Shown here: one piece after another, positions 34,111 through 44,925 of the stretch | How positions within the stretch are numbered: position 1 is the first letter of the stretch | Layout of the letters: the number at the start of each line of letters is the position of its first letter | Assembly: GCF_014356525.2 (NCBI RefSeq) | Contig: NC_052508.1 | Location: forward strand, 61,755,800 to 61,819,799 | Source of the DNA: Nilaparvata lugens | Taxonomy: Eukaryota; Arthropoda; Insecta; Hemiptera; Delphacidae | DNA length: 64,000 nt | Direction of reading: 5' to 3' | The notes under the pieces: generated by a model | What the model saw: only the letters and a program-made list of their open reading frames with translations | Told to the model about the DNA's origin: nothing | Database searches by the model: none | Made by a program: the position numbers and the translations under genes

Positions 34111-35430
34111 AAAACACAGACTTCTACGTTTGATGCCCAATAACTTCCTTTAATGACGAGTAAACAAATAATTTTTCGTAATAAAAATTGTAGAGAATTT
34201 AATTCTGAAAAGAATTATGTAAGCTATGTAAACTAAATTTGAATAAAAGTTTAATGAAATGTATTCTTATGTAGTACATTACACCACAAAAATTTGCTGT
34301 TTTATGAGGAGAGAACTAATAACTCATAAGTTGTAGCTGATTGTAAATAAAAAATGGATTTTAATAACAGCTGTTCCAAAACAGCTGATTTATTCTGTTT
34401 CAAATAAGAAAATACTTCTGCGCCCAGCAGCTTAATATTAGTAAATCTCAAGCTGGAATCAAATCTGATTTTTTGTTTAAACTAAGTAGGTACCTACTAT
34501 TTTTCATTTATACTTTTTTGTTATTGCACACAGTGCAACTAAATGTAAAAGTAATTAAATCTTATCATTTTTTTGAGAAATTTCTCAATTGCTGTTCCTC
34601 TTCTATTACAGTGTACTGTACCTATATCAGAGTAGGCTACAGCACACAAAAGACGAATGAGTCATGAAAATAACCAATGAACTGCTGGTTTATTTTAAAC
34701 AAAAAATAACTAATTCCCTGAAGAATTACATTAGGAACCGATTCAAGTTTCAATTTTATTCACTCAAACTCGATCAACTCAATCTATCTCAGTTTATCTA
34801 GCCTATCTAGGCCTATACTACAGTACCGTATGCAAACGGCATTTTAAATATAGAATACTGAAACAATGAGTAGAACATCAATACTAGAACTCAACAATTT
34901 CTATAAAATTAGGTTATTGTTGATAATAGCCTGTTACCTTAAACCACATTATTAACACTGAGTCTCAAGTTCAATTTTTTTTTGATTTTTGTCATTTGAT
35001 TCATTATAAAATAGAATTCAACATCATGCACACAAATTAAAGATTCAAATTCAAATTACGAGGCACAAGTCAGTTACTCAGTTTGTACAACCAATTTTCT
35101 GCCTTATCAAAGGCTATACAATATCGATAAAGTACAATGTATCGATAAAAGAATCTCGATATATATTGTCACATTCCTGACTGAGGTGACCGCATTGGTC
35201 GTGTCATGAGGCGACAAATGCGGTCGGAAAAATGACCCACTTTGTCGTCGACCCAGTTTTGCGCTATTCCAAAGTGAACAAGAGTGTTCTGAATGAACAT
35301 GTGTTTTCTAGGTTATGTCATTTTTTCAAGTCAGTGAACTCTAAACTAACTGGAACGGGCTGTCCAATGCTTAGCTACAACCAAAAGTGTGTAAGGCGGA
35401 GTGAGTGAGACAGGCATACCGTGAGGGATA
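33930..35430 (+). repeat. local segmental duplication, copy A
   Basis: Three blocks in order: beta (about 33938-34190, coding relic), alpha (about 34180-35060, from TAGAGAATTTAATTCTGAAA to CAAATTACGAGGCACA), gamma (about 35061-35331, with TATCGATAAAGTACAATGTA and TGACCGCATTGGTCGTGTCA). Copy A then enters the left end of the P-like element at 35332. Alpha and gamma recur in copies B and C with high identity. Confidence 0.85.
35332..35430 (+). mobile_element. left-end fragment of the P-like element
   Basis: CAGTGAACTCTAAACTAACT follows TTTCAAGT exactly as in the complete element at 39599. The match lasts about 95 bp, to GACAGGCATACCGTG, then diverges. No matching right end was found before copy B starts at about 36153. 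So this is a rearranged or internally different derivative. Confidence 0.7.
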
Positions 35431-35431
35431 C

Positions 35432-36150
35432 CACTTATGAAACAGGTGAGGACTGCCACTGCACACGCTTGAAGTGTTTCGAAAATGTTTTGAAAAATGA
35501 ACGTGATTCACTGATTCGTCATTTCAACGATTTAGGAGATAGAAATTCCCAAAATTCTTTGTTGGCAGGCTTGTGACTTCTAATGGTGAGTCATACTTTT
35601 ATTCTCGAAATAAAAATATATAGGCAAAAACCGTTTGTGTGTAAATTTTTAAGGTTACTATTATGTTCGTATTTTCCAGATACAATTCGAAGCAGAAAAG
35701 CCCACCTTGAAATGAAGAGACATTAGGCTTATAAGATGCTTTCATTGTAATATGCAGTTTTTTGTAAACTTAAAAAGGATAAAACTGAGTTTTTGTTTAG
35801 TAGTTTTTGAAAATTTCTAATGAAATATCATTTTTACGAATTTTGTACTGTTAGTTCTTTAGCAAAAAAAAATAAATCGTATTTGTGGACTACAGTAATT
35901 TTTATTTCCAAAACCGTTTTGAAATACACAGAACTAACGATCAGAGTCCATACAAGCCTAACAAAAAGTTGTGATCATTACCATAATGTGAACAAAAAAA
36001 TCGGATACACATAGAAACAGTTATATATAAGTGTGTTGTTAATAAAAAAAGTTTGTGCAAGTATAGTTTAATATTTTTAAAGCCATAGCGTTTTAAAGTT
36101 TAAAAAGGCTCTCCTGAAAAATTTGGACTATGATCGTTCTTTCCTGTACC
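35432..36150. other. stretch between copies A and B
   Basis: AT-rich; a small frame at 35820-36014 lacks recognisable domains. A splice-like acceptor (TATTTTCCAG|ATACAA near 35680) and donor-like ATGGTGAGT near 35584 are present, but no exon could be supported. It may be interior sequence of the P-like element. Confidence 0.3.
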
Positions 36151-36152
36151 CT

Positions 36153-37631
36153 TCAATTGTAGAGAATTTAATTCTGAAAAGAATTATGTAAGCTATGTAG
36201 ACTAAATTTGAATAAAAGTTGAATGAAATGTATTCTTATGTAGTACATTACACCACAAAAATTTGCTGTTTTATGAGGAGAGAACTAATAACTCATAAGT
36301 TGTAGCTGATTGTAAATAAAAAATGGATTTTAATAACAGCTGTTCCAAAACAGCTGATTATTCTGTTTCAAATAAGAAAATACTTCTGCGCCGAGCAGCT
36401 TAATATTAGTAAATCTCAAGCTGGAATCAAATCTGATTTTTTGTTTAAACTAAGTAGATACCTACTATTTTTCATTTATACTTTTTTGTTATTGCACACA
36501 GTGCAACTAAATGTAAAAGTAATTAAATCTTATCATTTTTTTGAGAAATTTCTCAATTGCTTTTCCTCTTCTATTACAGTGTACTGTACCTATATCAGAG
36601 TAGGCTACAGCACACAAAAGACGAATGAGTCATGAAAATAACCAATGAACTGCTGGTTTATTTTAAACAAAAAATAACTAATTCCCTGAAGAATTACATT
36701 AGGAACCGATTCAAGTTTCAATTTTATTCACTCAAACTCGATCAACTCAATCTATCTCAGTTTATCTAGCCTATCTAGGCCTATACTACAGTATGCAAAC
36801 GGCATTTTAAATATAGAATACTGAAACAATGAGTAGAACATCAATACTAGAACTCAACAATTTCTATAAAATTAGGTTATTGTTGATAATAGCCTGTTAC
36901 CTTAAACCACATTATTAACACTGAGTCTCAAGTTCAATTTTTTTGATTCTTGTCATTTGATTCATTGTAAAATAGAATTCAACATCATGCACACAAATTA
37001 AAGATTCAAATTCAAATTACGAGGCACATTGTGACTTGAATTCAGTTCCTCTGGTGAAATACACCGATGCTGAATTGTTTGGGGACTAGTTTTAGAAAAA
37101 CTTATGCTGGATTCACATGAAAAAATATCTGAAAAATTGAATAAAACTAGTCTGGAAGCTGTAGTGTGAGTAGTTTTTGAGAAAAAAGTTGAAATATGCA
37201 AAAAATCTAACTAGAAAAACACAGACTTCTACGTTTGATGCCCAATAACTTCCTTTAATGACGAGTAAACAAATAATTTTTCGTAATAAAAATTGTAGAG
37301 AATTTAATTCTGAAAAGAATTATGTAAGCTATGTAAACTAAATTTGAATAAAAGTTGAATGAAATGTATTCTTATGTAGTACATTACACCACAAAAATTT
37401 TCTGCCTTATCAAAGGCTATACAATATCGATAAAGTACAATGTATCGATAAAAGAATCTCGATATATATTGCCACATTCCTGACTGAGGTGACCGCATTG
37501 GTCGTGTCATGAGGCGACAAATGCGGTCGGAAAAATGACCCACTTTGTCGTCGACCCAGTTTGGCGCTATTCCAAAGTGAACAAGAGTGTTCTGAATGAA
37601 CATGTGTTTTCTAGGTTATGTCATTTTTTCA
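36153..37631 (+). repeat. local segmental duplication, copy B (empty site)
   Basis: Order: alpha (36153-37020), beta (37032-37300), a second start of alpha (37295-37400), then gamma (37400-37631). The repeated start of alpha shows unequal exchange between tandem copies. At 37622-37638 the sequence reads TTTTTTCAAGTTCAAGTA without any insertion, at the place where copies A and C carry the P-like element. Confidence 0.85.
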
Positions 37632-37854
37632 AGTTCAAGTATAAATGTTTAGCTGTTTAGTGTTGAGTTCGAGTTAAGAATTTGTAACTATATCAATCGG
37701 CGTCAATAGTCTACTTTTTCCATTTATCAAGATTTAATTTTCACTCTAAGCTTGTTACTTTTTATAATTTACCTACCATGAGTTGTTATTTTTGTGTTTA
37801 TCATCTATCTCAAGTTGTGGATTGAGCTGAACATTGACAAAATTTTATAATTTT

Positions 37855-38098
37855 AATTTTGTTACACAATGTTGAAGCACAGTATACATACAGTACGGAA
37901 ACTTGGCTATATCCTGACGCCAAAATCCGCCATCTTGTTAGGAAGCGCCGCATTGTAATAGTATTGATGGTAGGTTCGGATCACTTTAATGATCCGGATC
38001 AATTGATCTCGTTCACTGCCACGAGCCAATCAGAAGACCAGGATTGGAACTTCCCAAGGTCACGTGACGTGTTTTGTATTGGGGTCATGTAAAAAGCA
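37855..38098 (+). repeat. block delta, copy 1
   Basis: From TTACACAATGTTGAAGCACA to GGGGTCATGTAAAAAGCATT it is almost identical to 41459-41700. It contains CCGCCATCTTG, CCAATCAG and the palindrome GGTCACGTGAC, all promoter-like words. At the second copy it lies upstream of the 94-residue gene. Confidence 0.8.
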
Positions 38099-38249
38099 TT
38101 GCTACTGGTGGAACATGTTAGGGTGAGTCATTGCACCCTAACTCGGCAGTGTCTTGAGCTATGGAGCTCTATGACTGCTCAAAGTAATAACAGTGCTGAA
38201 GTTGGGGGTTCCTGATATATAAGACCTTCAGTAGAGCTTGGCAATTTTA

Positions 38250-38430
38250 TCTTTATTTATTCTTATTTATTTATTTATTTATTTTTCTATTATTCTCTAA
38301 TTTTCCTTTTTCTAATATTAATCAATATCTGATATACTAATCTAGTTCGATTTCCATTTAATTTTCAAAGTTATAATATGTATAAAATATGTATATATGT
38401 ATATATATATGATTTTTTTTTTTTTTTTTT
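38250..38430 (+). repeat. low-complexity runs
   Basis: TTTA-type repeats at about 38253-38284, an AT run (TATATGTATATATATATG) at about 38390-38410, then a run of about 20 T at 38411-38431. Confidence 0.85.
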
Positions 38431-38644
38431 TCTGCAAGTCTACTTTTTGGGAGAAGTGGTAATGGAGAAGGGTTCTCTCCTAGGGAATGGAATACTGTGA
38501 ACAGTGGCTGACTGACAATCAGCTGCTGGCACGAACTGCTAACTGTCAATCAGGCCACATTGTTGAAATGGGAGTGGCTTGTGGGTTTGAGGTGGTCGTG
38601 GTATTTCGTACATCTGCCTTATTGATGTACGCCACGAGATAGAA

Positions 38645-39598
38645 GCTGTTCCAAAACAGCTGATTTATTCTGTTTCAAATAAGAAAATACTTCTGCGCCC
38701 AGCAGCTTAATATTAGTAAATCTCAAGCTGGAATCAAATCTGATTTTTTGTTTAAACTAAGTAGGTACCTACTATTTTTCATTTATACTTTTTGTTATTG
38801 CACACAGTGCAACTAAATGTAAAAGTAATTAAATCTTATCATTTTTTGAGAAATTTCTCAATTGCTGTTCCTCTTCTATTACAGTGTACTGTACCTATAT
38901 CAGAGTAGGCTACAGCACACAAAAGACGAATGAGTCATGAAAATAACCAATGAACTGCTGGTTTATTTTAAACAAAAAATAACTAATTCCCTGAAGAATT
39001 ACATTAGGAACCGATTCAAGTTTCAATTTTATTCACTCAAACTCGATCAACTCAATCTATCTCAGTTTATCTAGCCTATCTAGGCCTATACTACAGTATG
39101 CAAACGGCATTTTAAATATAGAATACTGAAACAATGAGTAGAACATCAATACTAGAACTCAACAATTTCTATAAAATTAGGTTATTGTTGATAATAGCCT
39201 GTTACCTTAAACCACATTATTAACACTGAGTCTCAATTTCAATTTTTTTTGATTCTTGTCATTTGATTCATTGTAAAATAGAATTCAACATCATGCACAC
39301 AAATTAAAGATTCAAATTCAAATTACGAGGCACAAGTCAGTTACTCAGTTTGTACAACCAATTTTCTGCCTTATCAAAGGCTATACAATATCGATAAAGT
39401 ACAATGTATCGATAAAAGAATCTCGATATATATTGTCACATTCCTGACTGAGGTGACCGCATTGGTCGTGTCATGAGGCGACAAATGCGGTCGGAAAAAT
39501 GACCCACTTTGTCGTCGACCCAGTTTTGCGCTATTCCAAAGTGAACAAGAGTGTTCTGAATGAACATGTGTTTTCTAGGTTATGTCATTTTTTCAAGT
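38645..39598 (+). repeat. local segmental duplication, copy C
   Basis: Alpha begins part-way (GCTGTTCCAAAACAGCTGAT) and runs to about 39332, followed by gamma to 39598, where the P-like element is inserted. It is highly similar to copy A, with minor indels. Confidence 0.85.
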
Positions 39599-39888
39599 CA
39601 GTGAACTCTAAACTAACTGGAACGGGCTGTCCAATGCTTAGCTACAACCAAAAGTGTGTAAGGCGGAGTGAGTGAGACAGGCATACCGTGTGGGATTCCC
39701 TTCTCTCTCGTACTCATACATTCAAGCAGGCTGTTGCAGCTCTTGAGTACGATTTTTCATTTTTAAAGTTTAAAAACGGATTTGAATGAGTATTAGGGCT
39801 ATTAGTATTAGATCACAACCTTTTCTCTTAAATATTGTGATGTATTTGTCGTGAAATGCGTAGAATTAAATAAAAATACGACCGAAAA

Positions 39889-39959
39889 ATGGTGATGTAT
39901 TGTGTTGCATTTGGATGCAAGAATGGGCATGTTAAAGGAAATGAAATACCATTTCACAG
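39889..39959 (+). CDS. THAP zinc-finger first exon (N-terminal part)
   Basis: ATG opens 24 codons: MVMYCVAFGCKNGHVKGNEI then PFHR, ending AG at a perfect donor GTAAGT. This is the start of a THAP domain, a C2CH zinc finger: M...C...C with Cys at residues 5 and 10, and the FHR that normally leads into FP. The second half (Trp, CxxH) would be on the next exon; I could not find it in the remaining 1.5 kb. Because the exon sits inside an element with P-type ends, it most likely belongs to its transposase, now internally deleted. A captured host THAP exon is the alternative. Confidence 0.7.
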
Positions 39960-41385
39960 GTAAGTCAAACATTTTTATTCTGTTAATTAATTTGAAGAAA
40001 TCTTTTTGTTTTACATATATTTCCAATACTTCTTGCTATATTGATCAGTTTATTTGACCAAAAATAAAACAACAAATTTGGTTATATTCCTAGTAAGTTA
40101 TACCGTACTGTGATAGTTTCTAAGTTTATTGAAAATTTGGGCCTACTTTATAGCATTTAAAATAAAAAACATAGTTGAAGAACAAATTAATCCTTATTCA
40201 AAAAAGAATAAATAATATCTGATGCAGAAATTGTGAATGTTTCCCTACAAAGACTATCATTCATTCTATCACACATTCTATGTATGATGTAATTTATGGA
40301 TATAAATTTGGTGTTAAGCATCAGCATATAATAAATATAGTATATTTATCATAATTTGTATACGGTATATTATGTAGGTAGGCGTATCATACATTTTATG
40401 TATAATGTATAATATAAATTTAGTGTAAGTAGCAGCATATAATACTAATAGAATCTAATAGAATAATACTATAATCTAATAGAATCTATAAGTACAAAAA
40501 AATAAACATTTAATGAATTTTGTGTAAACACAGCTTTACAATAATGATTAATAATTCTGTGTCATCATCATGAGATGACATAATTTATTTTAGGTACCTA
40601 CTTTTATTTTGAAAAATATGATATTGCTATCAGCTGAATTGTAATTAATTTTTGAAATCTTCCCATTTCAAAATTTAATAATCGTTCAATTTACAATTAT
40701 AAAATAATTTTATGTGTATAATTATATGTGTATTATTGTTTATATAATTTATAATTATAAAATAATTATTATTTAGCATATTTTACTGTTTGCTTATCAT
40801 ATGGTCATAATTATAATACAATAATTGATATAATGTTTCTTCATAGATTTCTTTGCATCATTTCTGAAACTCCCACACTGATTTGAAATGTTATCAGAAT
40901 ACCTAGTATATTGCTATCATTACATAATTTAATAATCCTGTGTAATTGAATCAACATAATTTATTTTATTTACCTACTTTTATTGTGAAAAATATGAGAT
41001 TGGACTATGAGCCTGTTTTTTCATTCCCAATCATTTCATGACAGTTTATATTTGTCCTTGTTAAATAAATAAAAATAAATAAATAATATGCTTCTCTTAA
41101 ATCTGACCCAAAGTTATTCCCATGCTTGTGAAAAGTTGACAATACTAAAACTACTGCAGTCACAAATAAAAAAATTCTTTTCTTTATTAATATTCAACCT
41201 ATTTCATTATTTTTTCTCTCAAAAAGTTAACAATGAACTGCTTAATAAAGGAAAATAACGCTTCCGTGAAATAAGACATACAATATAGAAATAAAATGGA
41301 AATTGAGACTGTGCAATGCATTCTCCCATAAGAGCCAATGCGTAACAAAATGAACGAATCCCACAGCAATGCGGGTTGCCTATCT
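39960..41385. other. interior of the P-like element, AT-rich
   Basis: No coding frame on the + strand. Two pairs of degenerate direct repeats occur: about 40268-40335 with 40388-40445 (TATGTAT(G/A)ATGTAA(T/..)), and about 40560-40615 with 40930-40995 (ACATAATTTATTTTA... CTACTTTTATT). Both suggest slippage or internal duplication. Confidence 0.5.
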
Positions 41386-41458
41386 TTACCAGCTGCCTCA
41401 CTTTTTTTGTGTTGCTAGTCCATTCCAGTTACTTTAGAGTTCACTGTTTCAAGTTCAA

Positions 41459-41700
41459 GTTACACAATGTTGAAGCACAGTATACATACAGTACGGAAAC
41501 TTGGCTATATCCTGACGCCAAAATCCGCCATCTTGTTAGGAAGCGCCGCATTCTAATAATATTGATGGTAGGTTTCGGATCACTTTAATGATCCGGATCA
41601 ATTGATCTCGTTCACTGCCACGAGCCAATCAGAAGACCAGGATTAGAACGTCCCAAGGTCACGTGACGTGTTTTGTATTGGGGTCATGTAAAAAGCATTG
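41459..41700 (+). repeat. block delta, copy 2
   Basis: Nearly identical to 37855-38098. It follows directly on the right target duplication of the P-like element; about 220 bp present in copy B between the insertion point and delta is absent here. Confidence 0.85.
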
Positions 41701-41889
41701 GTTAGATAGATTACAAGTTTCCTTTCTGTACTTATTCTGTGGTATCACTGTCAGTGGCTTTTCATGGTACTACGACTAAATACAAAGCGCATGCGCAATA
41801 AACACACAGCGCTTGCGTTGCTGTTTGCTGGGTCGCTCTACAGTGTCAAGTCTCATAAACGACTAAACGTAAATTCTTAGCGTAAAGTA
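41560..41889 (+). promoter_or_regulatory. promoter-like region of the 94-residue gene
   Basis: CCGCCATCTTG (YY1-like), CCAATCAG (CCAAT box) and CACGTG lie in block delta. The palindrome GCGCATGCGC at about 41788-41797 matches the NRF1 consensus except at the first flanking base. CpG words and G+C are raised over 41740-41850. A 5' untranslated region probably starts here and now contains the hAT-type MITE before the ATG at 42793. This is inference from motifs only. Confidence 0.4.
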
Positions 41890-42694
41890 TAGTGATGCGC
41901 GATAGCGAAGTGTTTCATCAACAATCGAAATGTTCACTATCGTTAAGAAAAACTATCGAATAAAACACTTCGATAGTAAACCTCTCGTTAAGCCACTGAA
42001 AAGTCCTGATCGAATAGTTGGGATATTCTCTTTAACTGGCCTAATTACAAAAGACAGGCACAACCGACTGCGGGCTCTGAGAAAATAGATCAAATTGTAT
42101 TTTTGAATAGAAATATTAACATTTTTGAAGAAAACAGCAAAAATTAGCCTGCAAATTTTAATATTTAAACATTATAAAATGACTCATTGCTCAGATTACA
42201 ATGTTAAATGGTAATATTATTCAGATTGTTAAAAAAATAGTTTTCCTTAATATTATTTAAATAGTTGAAGTATTTATTCAAACTGTTTTGTGAATTTTGT
42301 GAATATTTTTTGAGTTTTGTGAATATTTCCATTTAATAGTTTAAGTAAAGCCAACATAAACAATATTAAAATAATAAGAAATATTAATAAGGCCTATATT
42401 AAAAATTAATATTATTATAAAGTAATCACTAATCAATAGCATATAAAGTATTAAGATTAAGAGGTTATGTCGCCAATGCCAACAATCAATTATTTGTTTC
42501 CGAAGTATTCGAAACGAAAGGGAAGTGTTTCTAATGAAACGATAACGAGAGGTTTACTATCGAAAAACACACTTCGTTAAGGAATCCGAAGTGTTTTTCG
42601 ATAGTATTCATTCGTTTCAGCAACTATCGAAACAATCGCTAGGCAAAAACTATCGAAGTGTTCGATAGTAACACTTCACAATCGCCCATCACTA
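41890..42694. mobile_element. hAT-type MITE, 805 bp, with 8-bp target duplication
   Basis: The 8-bp word GTAAAGTA flanks it on both sides (41882-41889 and 42695-42702). The terminal repeats begin TAGTGATGCGCGATAGCGAA and, inverted, TAGTGATGGGCGATTGTGAA; TAGTGATG(G/C)G(C/A) ends and an 8-bp duplication are hAT hallmarks. Further inverted blocks lie inside (TCGATAGTAAACCTCTCGTT), as do many copies of the word ACTATCGA. No transposase. It sits 98 bp before the start codon of the 94-residue gene. Confidence 0.9.
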
Positions 42695-42792
42695 GTAAAG
42701 TACGACTTTGAGGTTAGAGTAAGTTAAGCTTCAATAATAATTCTCATTCCAACGCAATAATTTACCATCTGTGTTGATTATTATAACTGGAA

Positions 42793-44316
42793 ATGACTAT
42801 TTTGGAAAATAATCTACATACAAAGCCAAGACAGACAAGAGGCACAGAACTATTCAGATTCAGAAACTACGTCGCTCTTAGTGTGTTATCTGTTGGTACA
42901 TTAGTAGGATTAGCTTTCCAGTAAGTAGTCAACAATTTTAATAAATATTTTCCCAAAAGAAATTTTATTCTTACGTTGTATACATCACATAGTTGAAGTT
43001 GAAAATAGAATAGGAATGAAATGAAATGAAAATATTCTTTATTAGGCAGAGTTAGGACTTTCAAGTCCTCTCTACCACTCAACCAATTAATCAATATTAA
43101 AATTGATTAAAAAAGAAGCCTGTAAATCTTAGTGCACTTGTCGAACATAACAAATTGTTTATTTTTAGGTACAGTCCCGGTTGCACAAAATCTTGAATTT
43201 TACGTCATGAAAGCCAAGCAGAAAAAGCTATTTTGAAAAAAATGCTTTTTGTTTGTTTTTCGTGGCTTTGTGCAACAGGCAATCGTCCATTTCACTAAAT
43301 TCAACATGGTGAATGTTGTCTTTTATATTAGTCTAATGAATATTAATATTCATTAGCAAATTAATCATTGAAAACTAATGACTCAATGCACTTGATCGAA
43401 CTTGATCATTAGTGTGTGTTCACATTGCAAGCGCACGTTAAATAATGCATGAGCCAAAAATCAAATCTGGAAAAGGCTATTGAAACACGTTGTTACTTGT
43501 CTGTGGCTATAGCTGGACACACTGAACGCAACCTGCAAATGCACGCGTTCACTTTGAGTGTTCGTTCCTATTGCTCTTTCCAGATTTTGTTTCTCCACTG
43601 CACGCTTGGTCATGTATAATCAAGAGTGTACTTCCACATAATACTCAGCCAATGTGATCACACCCAAAGTCTCAACAAAAAAAAAACATCAATCAACCCA
43701 ACTTCAGACAGAAGTCCTATCAACTGTATTAAATTGCTTAGAAACTAATCGTACATTCGTACCCATTAGGCTATGTACTGCAATTCATTCAATATAGTGT
43801 TGAATTGTTTTCACAGCAGTAGCCTACATGTATTATCTTCAGAATAAACTCACTCCAATGAAAAACACTACTAATATAGCCTAATGTGCTTATTAAATAT
43901 ATTTTTACTGTCGTTTGTGTCGAAAACTTGACTCAAATAAGTACCAGAACTCCAATTGATACTAAAAAAACACTGACCAACTAAGTTAATCTTTTTTTCA
44001 TGTTCCAGTAATGTAATAGTTTTATTCAATAGAATAGCCTAGGCCAATATTTTTCAGATTACTCTGATTCGATTTTTTTTAAATACATTCATTATGCGTT
44101 GCTATTTTCCATCTTCTTTTTAGTGTTGCTAATCTAATAGCCTAATTACGTTGTTTCAGCTTCTCAAGTATTGGCAAAGCGGCCCTGAAACATCACAGCA
44201 AGTATGCGATAGATCTGGATGCACGAGATAAAGCAATCATTTTGCCTTCTTCAAAAAGTCCCGCTGATATGCTTCTGGATTACAAGGAGGAAGTTGAAAG
44301 CGAGAAATACAGCTAG
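42793..44316 (+). CDS. small single-pass membrane protein, 94 residues, two exons
   Basis: Exon 1 is 42793-42920 (donor CCA|GTAAGT) and exon 2 is 44160-44316 (acceptor TTGTTTCAG); the split His codon is completed correctly. The N-terminus is basic (HTKPRQTRGTELFRFRNYVA), followed by one hydrophobic helix at about residues 28-45 (LSVLSVGTLVGLAFHF). A charged C-terminal part follows: KAALKHHSKYAIDLDARDKA, IILPSSKSPADMLLDYKEEV, and the end ESEKYS. Regular codon use, correct splice signals and a natural stop support a real gene. The basic N-terminus plus single helix and the NRF1-like site upstream would suit a mitochondrial inner-membrane protein, but that is inference. I do not recognise the family. 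Confidence 0.7.
43015..43125 (-). repeat. LINE 3' end fragment
   Basis: Read on the minus strand it ends ...CTAATAAAGAATATTTTCAT followed by repeated TTTCA units. That is a polyadenylation-like signal and short-repeat tail, with GAGAGGACTTGAAAGTCC upstream forming a partial hairpin. Confidence 0.5.
43175..43281. mobile_element. small MITE, CCCGGTTGCACAAAA ends
   Basis: CCCGGTTGCACAAAA at the left and TTTGTGCAACAGG at the right are inverted. A relative is nested at 52437-52573. Confidence 0.55.
43413..43666. mobile_element. MITE, about 255 bp
   Basis: The left end GTGTGTTCACATTGCAAGCG and right end CAGCCAATGTGATCACACCC are inverted relatives. AATCTGGAAAAGGC and GCTCTTTCCAGATT inside also pair. 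Confidence 0.5.
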
Positions 44317-44925
44317 TAGATTTCTTTTAGAAGATTTTTAGAAACAAGATTGGACAAGGTGAGATGTTTATAATTTATATTATTAAACTGCGTACAGGAT
44401 TTTGCACCACGCATATTATTAACGTTTCTCAAACAAGGATTTGCCAAGATTGTACGGTTCTCGTAAAGTTTCGCTCGTCAAGTTTGTACGGGAGCTTGGC
44501 TCATTTGTATTGCATGCATAAGAATGGTAGAGTCGTTTCTAGTCCAGTCAATATAGGCATAAAAAAGGGGGTGTGCTTGCAATAAATGTATTGATTTTTT
44601 AATATACTAGTAGTTCTGTGAACAGTAGACCTCGCGCTCAGTAAGTTACATTAACCTGTTGTTATGTTTTCTCAAAAATTAATAAATAATTTATTAATTT
44701 AAAATGTTTAGAAAAAATCCTAAATAAATATAGAGCTTTCTGTCCTATCGTACCGTGACGTGTCGTCCCGGAATGTGAGTGTGAGCGCTGTTATCAGGTC
44801 TGGCTGCAACTGTCTACAACGTTGATGGAAAAATACATTTTCAAGATGTTCGATGTTTTGAACGGGTAGTATTATAGTCCACTAAACAGCTGATTTATGA
44901 TGAATAATTCTATAGTCTGATTTTT
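44317..44925. other. 3' region of the 94-residue gene
   Basis: AATAAA at 44581-44586 could be its poly(A) signal, 265 bp after the stop. A short open frame (44364-44585) within this presumed 3' untranslated region has no domain. Confidence 0.35.

Larger units (their letters stand above)
39599..41446 (+). mobile_element. P-like DNA transposon, 1848 bp, with 8-bp target duplication
   Basis: The 8-bp word TTTCAAGT occurs at 39591-39598 and again at 41447-41454. The ends are inverted: CAGTGAACTCTAAACTAACT at the left and CAGTGAACTCTAAAGTAACT read inward from the right, matching over about 27 bp with three mismatches. A further match (TGTGGGATTC) lies further in on both sides. The paralogous copy B has the unfilled site. 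P elements make 8-bp duplications and their transposase starts with a THAP domain (family knowledge); here a THAP exon lies at 39889-39959. The rest has no transposase frame, so the copy is non-autonomous. Confidence 0.85.
42921..44159. other. intron of the 94-residue gene, with several TE pieces
   Basis: GTAAGT...TTGTTTCAG. It contains a LINE 3' end (43015-43125) and two MITEs (43175-43281 and 43413-43666); the remainder is AT-rich. Confidence 0.6.

Noticed and set aside
34473..34667. 64-codon ORF repeated at 36441-36635
   Set aside because: It is part of duplicated block alpha; copy C has small indels in the same region, and there is no domain.
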